In this document: positions 1-9,057 of the stretch, piece after piece
How the letters are laid out: the number at the start of each line of letters is the position of its first letter
Numbering within the stretch: the first letter of the stretch is position 1
NCBI GenBank assembly: GCA_030697685.1
Contig: JAUYPF010000038.1
Span: 1 to 48,359, forward strand
From: a bacterium
GTDB lineage: Archaea; Nanobdellota; Nanobdellia; SCGC-AAA011-G17; GW2011-AR17
Direction of reading: 5' to 3'
Length of the DNA stretch: 48,359 nucleotides
Position numbers and translations under genes: made by a program
The notes under the pieces: model-generated
The model's database searches: none
Told to the model about the DNA's origin: nothing
What the model saw: the letters and a program-made list of their open reading frames with translations, nothing else

Positions 1-2
1 AT

Positions 3-203
3 GAGAAAAAGCTTATTACTATTCTTAAAGAAAATGATAATAAGTTATGGCAAAAACAACTCGAAATAAAGTCAGGCCTATCGAAAGTCAAACTCAGTCG
101 TTTACTCTATAGTATGGAAAAGCGAGGCTTAGTAAAGAAAGAAGCCTATGGGGCAAGTAATATTATTCATTTGCTAGAAGAAAACAAGTCTCAGGAAGTG
201 TAA
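3..203 (+). CDS. C-terminal fragment of winged-helix DNA-binding protein (5' end outside the window)
   Basis: Frame 3 reads EKKLITILKENDNKLWQKQLEIKSGLSKVKLSRLLYSMEKRGLVKKEAYGASNIIHLLEENKSQEV* ; typical wHTH (recognition helix SKVKLSRLLYSMEKRGLV). Confidence 0.7.
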   Translation, partial: EKKLITILKENDNKLWQKQLEIKSGLSKVKLSRLLYSMEKRGLVKKEAYGASNIIHLLEENKSQEV

Positions 204-305
204 TGCCTATTCCTTTTAAAAATGAAAGAGAAAAATGTACATTTTTGTTGTTATCTAGATTTTTGCGATATTGCTTAAGCTTTTAAGAAACCAACCTAGT
301 ATAAT

Positions 306-357
306 CTTCGTCTTTTTGTTGAGCCTCTGCCGGTGACTAAGGCCTGGAGCGAAGCGA
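306..357. repeat. Dispersed GC-rich intergenic element, copy 1
   Basis: CTTCGTCTTTTTGTTGAGCCTCTGCCGGTGACTAAGGCCTGGAGCGAAGCGA; core shared with copies at 1541 and 46838; flanking CTTCG/CGAAG can pair. Confidence 0.8.
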
Positions 358-444
358 TAATAAAACTACAAATCTCTAGCTATTTTTAGAAGTACATAAA
401 GTACAAGGATTAGGCTTAAATAGTACTACTCATTAGAGGTTATT

Positions 445-1167
445 ATGATAGACACAGAAAAGACTTTAGAGGAACTTTTAGAACAGAGAGTTATTACAGG
501 ATATAATGTTTTTGATAGACCATTAGAAAGACAAAATTACGCCTTTATTCTTTCTAATTTACATAATACAGAAGGCTATTTAGAAGATGTAAAAAAAGAT
601 CTCAGCCTCTTAACAAGATCAAATAGGCAAATAAAATACTCTCTTAGGAATAGGGATACGACTTTTATTTGGAGACCTAGTTATAAAATTAGAGATGATC
701 ATGGTAGGCTTTATGAGAATTTACTCATTAGAAAAGGAAAAGAATATTTGGATTTAGAGAAGATTTTTGGTAATACCTTGATGGATTCTGATCTTACAGA
801 GCAAGACCTTAAAAACCTCATTGCTGAAGCAAAAGGATATGAAATTGTTGTAGATTGCAAAAATAGAGAGGAAATATGTGCTCTTGCAAATCTCTTTAGA
901 AGAAAAAGTATTGCTGGAGGAGAAGTAGTTTGGAAAGATGCTTATGATGTGCCTTTGATACTATTAGAAGGAATTAGGAAAAGTTTTCCTGGATTTGAAA
1001 AGATCCGCTTTTTTAAGGCCCATTTTGGAGAACAGGAAATAAGTTTTATTACACCCTTATCCTTTGAGAAATCTGCTTGGATAAAAGGAAAAATATTCAA
1101 AGAGAGGATAAGATATGCAAATAAAGTCTTTATACAGGATATGTTACAAGACATTGAAAATACGTAA
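445..1167 (+). CDS. Hypothetical protein (240 aa), orphan
   Basis: Complete ORF with ATG; no recognisable family. Confidence 0.65.
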   Translation: MIDTEKTLEELLEQRVITGYNVFDRPLERQNYAFILSNLHNTEGYLEDVKKDLSLLTRSNRQIKYSLRNRDTTFIWRPSYKIRDDHGRLYENLLIRKGKEYLDLEKIFGNTLMDSDLTEQDLKNLIAEAKGYEIVVDCKNREEICALANLFRRKSIAGGEVVWKDAYDVPLILLEGIRKSFPGFEKIRFFKAHFGEQEISFITPLSFEKSAWIKGKIFKERIRYANKVFIQDMLQDIENT

Positions 1168-1198
1168 GGAATATAAACTCAAAAAAGAATATAATACT

Positions 1199-1507
1199 AT
1201 GCAAAGCTATATTGAAATCAGAGAAAGTATAGGAGATTTAAAAGAATATTTTACTTTTCCTGATGCACCTGGAGCTCTTATTCAAAGAAGACCAGAACTT
1301 GCTCAGCGTGCAATAAATTTATTAGATAAAATTCAAGAGATAAGTAATCAGGAATATGTTTTTCTCCATGTTCAAAGTGGACCTTTTGGGGGAATTTGTG
1401 CTCCTCGCCCAAAAAATTATAATCCTAACAGTGTAACAAATACAATTTTAGGCTCTTATGATCGTCAATATTTTGTTAATTTCATAGAGAAACATGTTGT
1501 TCAATAA
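1199..1507 (+). CDS. Hypothetical protein (about 102 aa), paralogous to the remnant at 1586..1864
   Basis: ATG at 1199 (MQSYIEIRESIGDLKEYFTFPDAPGALIQRRPE...); alignable with the minus-strand reading of 1586..1864. Confidence 0.65.
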   Translation: MQSYIEIRESIGDLKEYFTFPDAPGALIQRRPELAQRAINLLDKIQEISNQEYVFLHVQSGPFGGICAPRPKNYNPNSVTNTILGSYDRQYFVNFIEKHVVQ

Positions 1508-1540
1508 GGAAAGAGAAATTCTATAGCTCTTTATTTGTAT

Positions 1541-1580
1541 AGCCTCTGCCGGTGACTAAGGCCTGGAGTGAAGAGACGAC
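1541..1580. repeat. Dispersed GC-rich intergenic element, copy 2
   Basis: AGCCTCTGCCGGTGACTAAGGCCTGGAGTGAAGAGACGAC; core identical to copy 1; a CTCTT just upstream can pair with AAGAG. Confidence 0.8.
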
Positions 1581-1585
1581 AAAAA

Positions 1586-1864
1586 TTAATTATATGCTTC
1601 TCCTTTCAATTCCCTTATACGTTTTTCAAAAGAATCTTTATCATATATTTTCACTATATGATTTACTGTAGGACTGGGACTAAAATCTTGAGGATAAAGT
1701 TCCATAAATGCTCCTATTCCTAGTTGTTGTATATACTTATAGACATATTCTTGACCAGTTACTTTTGAGGCAGCATCTATTAATTGCACTGCCCTTTCTA
1801 AAACACTGAGATCTGTAATTTTTTCAGGTCTTTTTTTAATTATCCATAAACTTGGAATGTAATG
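1586..1864 (-). pseudogene. 5'-truncated paralogue of the 1199..1507 protein
   Basis: Minus frame IPSLWIIKKRPEKITDLSVLERAVQLIDAASKVTGQEYVYKYIQQLGIGAFMELYPQDFSPSPTVNHIVKIYDKDSFEKRIRELKGEAYN aligns with FPDAPGALIQRRPE..LAQRAINLLDKIQEISNQEYVFLHVQSGPFGGICAPRPKNYNPNSVTNTILGSYDRQYFVNFIEK. Similarity extends upstream of any ATG/GTG/TTG, up to a stop at 1865-1867. Confidence 0.55.
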
Positions 1865-1973
1865 TTATTTCTCCACAAACAAACCTCAATAATGCAGAGT
1901 TTCACATTGTTTCAGGCAAGTTCTATATACTTTGCCTGCCTAATAACATGAAACCGAAGGAGGTTTTGAACAC

Positions 1974-3011
1974 ATGAAAAAAATAATGGGATTATTCGTA
2001 CTTATACTCCTTTCATTGAGTATGGTAACAGCAGCACATACAGAGTCCTCTTTAGAGGTAGAGACTGTTGTTGACGCAGGTGTCACACCAGACAGTATAT
2101 TATATGGCATTGACCTTGCTCTAGATAAGATTTCTTTAGCATTAAAGGTGAGTTCAGAGAAAAAAGTTGCTAAAGGTTTAGAAATTGCACAAGAGCGATT
2201 ATTAGAAGTGCGAGCAATGTTGCAAGCAGGAAATGCTGAAGCAGCTGCAGAAGCAGAAGCAGAGCATGGAAAAGCTTTAACCAAAATAGAAACAGAACTC
2301 GAAACCTTTGATGCAGAAAGTTCTCAAGAAGAATTAGAAACGGAACTAGAACTAGAAGTAGAAGTGGAAAAACATAAAGAGCGAGTGAAGGATTTGAAGA
2401 TAACAATAAAAGGTGATTTTAGTGACGAAGAGATTTCTGCACTTGTAGAGAGTATCCTTTCGAACTTAGAAGGACAAACTTCTTCCTTAGAAATTAATAT
2501 AAAGCAGAAAAAAGGACAGACAAAAATTACTATTGAACAGGAAGGGACAGATGCAGAAGAACTCGAAGATAGTCTTGAAGAGAGTCTAGGTATTGATCTG
2601 GAAGAAGAAGAAGAGGATGCACGAAAAGATCTTTCTCAAGCAGAACAACAAATCACGAAAGCACAGGAGAAAATAGATAGTGAGATTGCACAAGGAAGAG
2701 ATGCTTCTGTTTCTGTGGCTTTGCTTCTAGAAGCACAAGAGTCCTATGCACAAGCATTAGTTGCCTTTGAAGCTGGGGATTTTGATGCTGTAGAAGACTT
2801 TGCAGAAGATGCATGGGATCTTGCGAATGAAGCACGAAAAGGAAAGAACTTTGAAAAAGAAGACTCTGGAGATGATGAAACAGAATCTACAGAAGTAGAG
2901 CTAGAACTTGATGAAGATGATTCTAAAGATAAAGGAAAAAATAAAGATGACTCTGAAGAGGAAGAAGAATCTGAAGAAGATGTCTCTGTAGATGCAGAAG
3001 TGGAGCTTTAA
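1974..3011 (+). CDS. Secreted or surface acidic coiled-coil protein, DUF5667-like
   Basis: Signal peptide MKKIMGLFVLILLSLSMVTAA, then VTPDSILYGIDLALDKISLAL (DUF5667-like) and a D/E-rich low-complexity tail; SD GGAGG upstream. Confidence 0.7.
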   Translation: MKKIMGLFVLILLSLSMVTAAHTESSLEVETVVDAGVTPDSILYGIDLALDKISLALKVSSEKKVAKGLEIAQERLLEVRAMLQAGNAEAAAEAEAEHGKALTKIETELETFDAESSQEELETELELEVEVEKHKERVKDLKITIKGDFSDEEISALVESILSNLEGQTSSLEINIKQKKGQTKITIEQEGTDAEELEDSLEESLGIDLEEEEEDARKDLSQAEQQITKAQEKIDSEIAQGRDASVSVALLLEAQESYAQALVAFEAGDFDAVEDFAEDAWDLANEARKGKNFEKEDSGDDETESTEVELELDEDDSKDKGKNKDDSEEEEESEEDVSVDAEVEL

Positions 3012-3159
3012 ACTCTCTTTTTTTTATTTTATTATTTTTGCAGGAAATATTTCTGTTTTTTGTGTTGTGCTACTTTGCATAAATGTAATGCTATCTTTTA
3101 ATTGCCCAGAAATAGAACCTTTGCAAAAGATGGATGCAAAGCTCTTTAGAACATTTTAA

Positions 3160-4065
3160 TTACATTGCTCGTAATCTTCTTATCCTGTCATCTATATCTG
3201 GATGTGTAGAGAATAGCTTTGTTACTAGACCTTTTGTTTTTCTGAAAGGTGAAGAGATGAATAAATGTGCTGTTGCTTTGTTTGCTTTGTCTACTAATGG
3301 GTCTGGGTCTTCTTTAATTCTTTCTAGTGCACTTGCGAGAGCTTCTGGGTTTCTGCATAATACTGCGCCGTTTGCATCTGCTAAATATTCTCTTCTTCTG
3401 CTTACTGCTAGTTTTATGAGCTCTGCAATAATAGGTGCAAGAATTGCAAGAATAAATGCAGTTATGATAAGGATTATCGTGAGTTGGTTTGTGTCTCTGT
3501 TTTTATTTCCATGCCCGCCCCAGAGATAAGATCGAATGATTAAATCACTCAGCAAAATCGTGACCCCAATAAGTACTACAGTAATGAGCATGATTCTTAT
3601 ATCATAGTTTTTTATATGTGACATTTCATGAGCGATGACACCTTCTAGTTCTTGCCTGTTTAGTTTTTTTAATAGACCTGTTGTTACTGTGATTGATGCG
3701 TTTTCTGGTTTTGTTCCTGTTGCAAATGCGTTTAAAGCTGTATCTTCAATGACATAACATTTAGGTGTGGGAATACCAGCGGCAAGTGCGAGTCCTTCTA
3801 CTGTATGAAAAAGATGGGGATGTTCTTTTTTGGTTGCTTCCTTTGCACCTGTTGTTTTTAGAACAAGATTGCTTCCATTCATGTACATAATGACTGTGTA
3901 GAATAAAGCGCCTATGAGAGCAATTATAAGTCCTAGAATTGGTGTGGCAAGGATGAAACCAAGCACATAGCCTAATGCTGCAATGAAAAGAATGAAGGAG
4001 AATATCAATACATATGTTCTTCTTTTGTTTGCTCTGACTTCCTCATGAATATTTAGTTTTTCCAT
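3160..4065 (-). CDS. htpX: M48-family metalloprotease HtpX
   Basis: TM helices, HEMSH zinc motif, NAFATGTKPENASITVTTGLL. Confidence 0.92.
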   Translation of the reverse strand: MEKLNIHEEVRANKRRTYVLIFSFILFIAALGYVLGFILATPILGLIIALIGALFYTVIMYMNGSNLVLKTTGAKEATKKEHPHLFHTVEGLALAAGIPTPKCYVIEDTALNAFATGTKPENASITVTTGLLKKLNRQELEGVIAHEMSHIKNYDIRIMLITVVLIGVTILLSDLIIRSYLWGGHGNKNRDTNQLTIILIITAFILAILAPIIAELIKLAVSRRREYLADANGAVLCRNPEALASALERIKEDPDPLVDKANKATAHLFISSPFRKTKGLVTKLFSTHPDIDDRIRRLRAM

Positions 4066-4068
4066 TCT

Positions 4069-4623
4069 CTAGAATTGCACTTTTATATTCTTTTTTTCTT
4101 CTTCAGGAACAGGATACATTTCTTTTTCCTTGAAAGAAAACATTTTTGCAAGAGTATTTGTTGGGAAGGATTGTATTTTGTTGTTAAATTCCATCACCAT
4201 GTCGTTGTAGTGCTGTCGTGCGTAAGCTATTTTGCTTTCTGTGCCTGAAAGTTCTTCTTGGAGCTGCATGAAGTTTTCGTTTGCTTTTAATTGAGGATAG
4301 TTCTCTGATACTGCAAAAAGGGATTTTAGTGTTCCTTCAAGCATATTTTCTGCTTTTCCTTTTTGGTCTACAGTTGTTGCATCCATAAATGCTGTACGTG
4401 CTTTTGTAACACCTTCTAATACACCTTTTTCATGTTTTGTGTAACCCTTAACTGTTTCGATAAGGTTTGGAATGAGATCGAATCTTCTTTTTAATTGTAC
4501 ATCAATTTGTGCCCAAGCATTTTCTACCTGGTTCTTTAATCGTACAAAACTGTTGTACATTATTATTACAGCTAGGATTATTACTACAAGAATTATTCCT
4601 ATTACCCAGATTATTGTACTCAT
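4069..4623 (-). CDS. lemA: LemA family protein
   Basis: N-terminal TM then [39 protein letters not shown], diagnostic of LemA; adjacent to htpX. Confidence 0.93.
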   Translation of the reverse strand: MSTIIWVIGIILVVIILAVIIMYNSFVRLKNQVENAWAQIDVQLKRRFDLIPNLIETVKGYTKHEKGVLEGVTKARTAFMDATTVDQKGKAENMLEGTLKSLFAVSENYPQLKANENFMQLQEELSGTESKIAYARQHYNDMVMEFNNKIQSFPTNTLAKMFSFKEKEMYPVPEEEKKNIKVQF

Positions 4624-4722
4624 AGTCCACAGAGATATAAGCTTGTTTTTTTAAATGTTTGCTTTTTGGTTTTTATAGGAATCATTAGCTTTTTAAAGGT
4701 AGAATTTTTCTTTTTATTCTAG

Positions 4723-4848
4723 GCCGCGATGGCACAACCTGGTACTGCGCAAATTATTTTTCCTAGGGAGAGTAAGTGTAGGCCTGGAATTTCGTATCAG
4801 GGAGCTTGTTTCCGCAAGGATATCCCGGTTCAAATCCGGGTCGCGGCG
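4723..4848 (+). tRNA. tRNA-Ser(GGA), intron-containing (13-nt intron 4790..4802; probable second intron about 4749..4777)
   Basis: Acceptor GCCGCGA/TCGCGGC with discriminator G; T arm CCCGG TTCAAAT CCGGG; spliced anticodon arm TAGGC CTGGAA|A GCTTG (anticodon GGA); type II variable arm TTTCC GCAA GGATAT; D stem GCA/TGC. Confidence 0.75.
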
Positions 4849-4860
4849 CTTTTTTATTAT

Positions 4861-5223
4861 TTATTTACTGTGCTCATCAAGTCTATTTACCATTTCTTCT
4901 AGTAGTGTAATATAATAATGACTCTTTATCTTGTCTTTATGTTCTGCAATTATTCTTCTTGATTCTGCAGAATCTCCTGCTTTGAAATATAATGCTGCGG
5001 TACTGATTATAAAGGATTCACATATTATTGGCATTGTTGGAAAAATAAGATTAATAGTTTCTTCTTCTTTTCTTGCAGCTTGTGCATATAATTCTTTAGA
5101 CTGTTTTGGATTTGTGTTGGTTAACTGTTTTGCTTCTATGGCAAATAGTTCAGACTCTTCATGCAATTCTCCCCATAGCCCATATCTTCTTAATCTTCCA
5201 TACATTTTATTTTTCTTTCTCAA
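4861..5223 (-). CDS. Hypothetical protein, 120 aa, alpha-helical
   Basis: ORF with ATG; no clear family. Confidence 0.5.
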   Translation of the reverse strand: MRKKNKMYGRLRRYGLWGELHEESELFAIEAKQLTNTNPKQSKELYAQAARKEEETINLIFPTMPIICESFIISTAALYFKAGDSAESRRIIAEHKDKIKSHYYITLLEEMVNRLDEHSK

Positions 5224-5267
5224 AATGATATTTAAAAGCTTTTCTATACTCTGGTATTTTGTTCATT

Positions 5268-6329
5268 TTAGGGGATTATTTCTACTCCATTATATTTTAA
5301 ATATGTAAAATCTTTTTCTTTTATGCTCTTGTCTTTTATATGATTTTCTATTTCTGGGAGTTTTTCTTCTATGCTTGTTATTAAAAAATGAATGGTTTGA
5401 CAAAGTGCAGCGTATGCTTCTTTTCCTCCATGCTGTGTGAGGTTTGTGTATAAACATCTTCCTCCACATTTCTCAAAAATATCACATTCTGTACAAGGAC
5501 TTTGTACTGATATTTCTTTGATGTTTGATCCTAGTTCTCCACAATAATATTTTTTCATAGACCCCATGATTGGACAAGGAGAAATTTTTCCATTTGTCGT
5601 GATTGTATAATTTGCAAAGCCTGCACCACAACGCAATCTTGTTTTTTCTTTTTTTCTGAGAGAATCCGTTAAGGCAAGGAATGGATATAATCGTAAAACT
5701 TTTCCTTTTTTCATTTCTTCTACCCAGAAGTCTAAAAGTTTTTTTAGCTCTAAATTATATTGGTTATACCAATCATAAGGGCTATCTTCGTAAAACATAG
5801 CATCCAATTGCCAGTGAATATTGCCAAAACCATTTTGTAAAAGCCACTGTACTTGGGAAAATAAAGATGAATTTCTTGTTATTGTTATCCTTGCAATGAG
5901 CTCACCCTTGAATCCATTTTCTTGGATGTATGATATATTTTTTACTATTTTTTCATGGACTCCTTTTCCTCTGTTTCTATTTGTTGCTTCTGCATCTCCA
6001 TCAATAGAAATTAGAATGGTGTGAAAACGTTCAAGGTAGTCTTTTTCTATTCTATTGAGAAGAATACCATTTGTTTGCAACATGTAGCCTTTGCATGGCA
6101 CTGTGTCCATAATTTCTTTTATTTTTTTGAGTGCTAAAAGGGGTTCACCGCCATAAAAGGTTATATAATCTTCTTTTTTGATTTGCTTTTTTAGATCTTC
6201 AATCTTATAGTTTGTTGTTTGAGGATTTGTGTACTCGTAGAGTTCTTCATCTGGATTGGCAAAATTCTCTCTGTCACAATAGGAGCAGGATAAATTACAG
6301 TCCGTACGCATAATAAGATGGTAAAACAT
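5268..6329 (-). CDS. Radical SAM/SPASM protein, archaeal putative peptide-modifying type (TIGR04084-like)
   Basis: MFYHLIMRTDCNLSCSYCDRENF (CxxxCxxC) and C-terminal Cys cluster CGAGF..CPIMG..CTECDIFEKCGGRC. Confidence 0.85.
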   Translation of the reverse strand: MFYHLIMRTDCNLSCSYCDRENFANPDEELYEYTNPQTTNYKIEDLKKQIKKEDYITFYGGEPLLALKKIKEIMDTVPCKGYMLQTNGILLNRIEKDYLERFHTILISIDGDAEATNRNRGKGVHEKIVKNISYIQENGFKGELIARITITRNSSLFSQVQWLLQNGFGNIHWQLDAMFYEDSPYDWYNQYNLELKKLLDFWVEEMKKGKVLRLYPFLALTDSLRKKEKTRLRCGAGFANYTITTNGKISPCPIMGSMKKYYCGELGSNIKEISVQSPCTECDIFEKCGGRCLYTNLTQHGGKEAYAALCQTIHFLITSIEEKLPEIENHIKDKSIKEKDFTYLKYNGVEIIP

Positions 6330-6381
6330 AACTCTAAGGAAAAAGTAAAGTTTCTTAAATGCTTTCTTTTTCTTTTCTGCT

Positions 6382-7407
6382 ATGAAAAAGACTCCTTATT
6401 ATTCCTTTGCAAATGGGACGCTTCCTCCTGGATGCCAGATGTGTGTACAAGGAAGAAAACTTGTCCTTTTTGTTACAGGTCTTTGTCCTCGGTCTTGTTA
6501 TTTCTGTCCTCTTTCTGAACATAAATTCCATAAAGATGTTATGTATGCAAATGAACGGCCAATAACAGAGTTGAAGGAAATTATTGAAGAAGCAAGGATT
6601 TCAGGAGCTCATGGATGTGGTATTACTGGCGGGGATCCTCTTGCACAGTTTGAAAGGACAATAAAAATTATTCGAATGTTGAAGTCTGAGTTTCAGAATT
6701 TTCATATTCATTTGTATACTCCTCTTGAGCTTGTGAGTGAGGAGAAGATTCATATTCTTGAAGAAGCTGGGCTTGATGAAATTCGTTTTCATCCTGATTT
6801 AGATGATACAAAACTTTGGGAGAAGATAAAAATTCCTACAAAAATGATGAAAGGGATTGAAGTTCCTTGTATTCCAGGGAAAGATATTCAAAAACTTCTT
6901 CGCTTTGTTCAGGGGCATGTTACCTTTGTTAATTTGAATGAATTAGAATATGCTGATGCATCACAAAATAAACTTGAAGAAATGGGTTATACAACTAAAA
7001 ATATTTATTCTTATGGGATTGCAGGTTCAGAAACTTTGGGTTTACAGATGTTAGGGGCTTTTCCAGAGATGCGAATGCATTTTTGCACTGCAAAACTTAA
7101 AGATTCTGTACAGATGGTAAACAGACTTTCTCTACGTGCGAAAAATGTTCAGAAACCTTATGATCTTGTTCGAGGGATGTGTTTGCTTCGTGGAGCAATT
7201 TATGGTGAAGAGGATCTCCAGATCATGAAAGAAAAATTGCAAAAATTATTTTTTGTTGATATTGATCATTTGAAAAAAAGACTCCTTTGCTCGCAAAAAG
7301 ATTTGAAACTTTTTAAGAAGAAAATACGTACTCTTGGATATAAGCCTGTGCTTGTAGAAGAGCTTGCAAGTTATGATCAGATGGAAATTGAGTCTATGGA
7401 GGTATAA
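6382..7407 (+). CDS. Radical SAM protein, archaeal conserved family
   Basis: GLCPRSCYFCPLSEHKFHKDVMYANERPI (CxxxCxxC) and GITGGDPLAQFERT. Confidence 0.85.
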   Translation: MKKTPYYSFANGTLPPGCQMCVQGRKLVLFVTGLCPRSCYFCPLSEHKFHKDVMYANERPITELKEIIEEARISGAHGCGITGGDPLAQFERTIKIIRMLKSEFQNFHIHLYTPLELVSEEKIHILEEAGLDEIRFHPDLDDTKLWEKIKIPTKMMKGIEVPCIPGKDIQKLLRFVQGHVTFVNLNELEYADASQNKLEEMGYTTKNIYSYGIAGSETLGLQMLGAFPEMRMHFCTAKLKDSVQMVNRLSLRAKNVQKPYDLVRGMCLLRGAIYGEEDLQIMKEKLQKLFFVDIDHLKKRLLCSQKDLKLFKKKIRTLGYKPVLVEELASYDQMEIESMEV

Positions 7408-7455
7408 CTTTTTTTCACCCGAAGGTTTATAAAAAGATTCTTTTGCTGTTTTAGT

Positions 7456-7911
7456 ATGAGTTTTGAAGAGCATCCATCTTTTTTGTATGATACAAGCATG
7501 TATAGGCCTATTCGCCTAGCACTACAACCATCTCGTCTCTATAGGTATACTTTACACCCTTTGGGATTTTCTGTTCCAAGTGATATTTCGAATAGAATTA
7601 TTCAAAATTTGGTTGATACGCTTCGTTCTGATAAAAGACTTCCTCCTTTTGTTTTTACAAAAGATATTGTGTTTGATCAAAAAGATGCTTTTGTCACAAA
7701 AAAAGTTTCTTTTTATAATACCTGCAGGGATTATGAGGATTTCTCTTGTTATGAAAAGTGTATTGAGGGGCAATTGCATGCATTTTCTTTTGCTGTTGGT
7801 TTAGAAATTCATTTTGCAGAAAAGAAACATTTAGATACTGAAAAAGAACGACGCTTGTATTTTGCTTTGCGTGAAATTGCACGAGAAAATAGATACCTTT
7901 GCAGTTTTTAG
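7456..7911 (+). CDS. Hypothetical protein, 151 aa
   Basis: ATG ORF downstream of the radical SAM gene. Confidence 0.55.
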   Translation: MSFEEHPSFLYDTSMYRPIRLALQPSRLYRYTLHPLGFSVPSDISNRIIQNLVDTLRSDKRLPPFVFTKDIVFDQKDAFVTKKVSFYNTCRDYEDFSCYEKCIEGQLHAFSFAVGLEIHFAEKKHLDTEKERRLYFALREIARENRYLCSF

Positions 7912-8498
7912 TTTTTCAGATGCTTTGGAATAGGATATTTTTCAAATTCTTTTAGGAGATTTTTTCCGTGAATTAAGCGAGAAAATGCTTCTGCTTCCAT
8001 TTTTGCTCCTGTTAATGCATTGTGTGGTTTTGGTTCTTCTGGGAGACCAATATAAACAAGAATTGTATCTAACTTTACTCCTGTTCTTTTATTTTTTAGT
8101 TGTAAAACTCCTCTTTTGAGCATGTGTATGTATGCAATTGTATGAAGATCGATGGTTCTATACGTTGCTGTCCATTGTTCTTTCTCTCTTCTTGCAGTTG
8201 CTGTAATGAAATCTCTGTCAAAAGAAGGATTCTCTCCTGCAAAAGTGTGCTCTTCACAACTTTCTAACCACTTAAGAAAAGCTTTTATTAGCTCTTTTTG
8301 TGTTTTTTCTTTGTTTGTTATTTCTTCTCGTGTAAAGCCATTAATATTTAATGCTGCTTGTTCAATTTCTGCATTAGCCCATATTCTACATTCTGCGTAG
8401 AATTGATTTTCAGGATTTGCAAAGTCTATTGCGCCAATGCTTAAGATGGATGTTTTTTCTGGATTAATACCAGATGTTTCTACATCTACTACAATCAT
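7908..8498 (-). CDS. DEDDh 3'-5' exonuclease (DnaQ/RNase T-like)
   Basis: MIVVDVETSGINPEKTSILSIGAIDF (ExoI), GENPSFDRDF (ExoII), HNALTGAKMEAEAF (ExoIII). Confidence 0.85.
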   Translation of the reverse strand: MIVVDVETSGINPEKTSILSIGAIDFANPENQFYAECRIWANAEIEQAALNINGFTREEITNKEKTQKELIKAFLKWLESCEEHTFAGENPSFDRDFITATARREKEQWTATYRTIDLHTIAYIHMLKRGVLQLKNKRTGVKLDTILVYIGLPEEPKPHNALTGAKMEAEAFSRLIHGKNLLKEFEKYPIPKHLKN

Positions 8499-9025
8499 TT
8501 TGTTAATGCCTCCCAGTTTTGTTCATAGTCTTTGAATTTTTGTTCAAATTCTTCTTTATTGGATAAAGGAATATTTAATTGTTCCAGTTTTTCTTTTAAA
8601 AATAAGATGTCTTTCTCTTTATTTTCCTCTGTAGACATTTTTTCTAGTTCTAAAATGTATCCATAACCTTTTGTATCATCAATCATTACTGATATTCCTT
8701 CCCATGCAAAGGTAGTTCGTGTTCTATACCATTTTATCTTTGGGGTTAAACCAATAATTGTAAATATCTTTTCTATTTTAGGAAAATCTTCTTTTTGAAA
8801 ATGTATTTCTATTTCTTCTCTTGCTTCATCGTGTAGTTTCCCTTTTTTTAACCAGACCTTTGCAAAGAAATCATTTTTTTGTATTCTTAGATCTTCATTT
8901 GTGTTTAGGTAATGTGTCTCTTGTTTTTCTGTTGCAATAAAACTAGCATTTTTTTGAAATAATTCTAAAAGCTCTTTATATTTTTCTGCTGTAAGAAATG
9001 TTCTGAGTTCTACTTCTATATTCAT
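8495..9025 (-). CDS. CYTH-domain protein (class IV adenylate cyclase/thiamine triphosphatase-like)
   Basis: MNIEVELRTFLTAEKYKELLELF...; VMIDDTKGYGYILELEKM. Start set at 9025 to reduce overlap with cutA. Confidence 0.75.
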   Translation of the reverse strand: MNIEVELRTFLTAEKYKELLELFQKNASFIATEKQETHYLNTNEDLRIQKNDFFAKVWLKKGKLHDEAREEIEIHFQKEDFPKIEKIFTIIGLTPKIKWYRTRTTFAWEGISVMIDDTKGYGYILELEKMSTEENKEKDILFLKEKLEQLNIPLSNKEEFEQKFKDYEQNWEALTK

Positions 9026-9057
9026 AGAGTTACATAAATATTTTTGTTTAATAAAGA

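Noticed and set aside
231-246. Transposon inverted terminal repeat for the AAAAATGTACATTTTT palindrome
   Set aside because: No second copy, no transposase and no target-site duplication seen; more likely an operator or composition effect.
306-1580. Calling the element pair an integron with attC sites
   Set aside because: No integrase in the window, no canonical attC R/L boxes, and copy 3 sits singly in a core-gene cluster; kept only as an analogy.
2170-2835. Minus-strand ORFs 2170..2406 and 2653..2835
   Set aside because: Leu-rich translations antisense to the GAA/GCA-rich acidic protein 1974..3011; composition artefacts.
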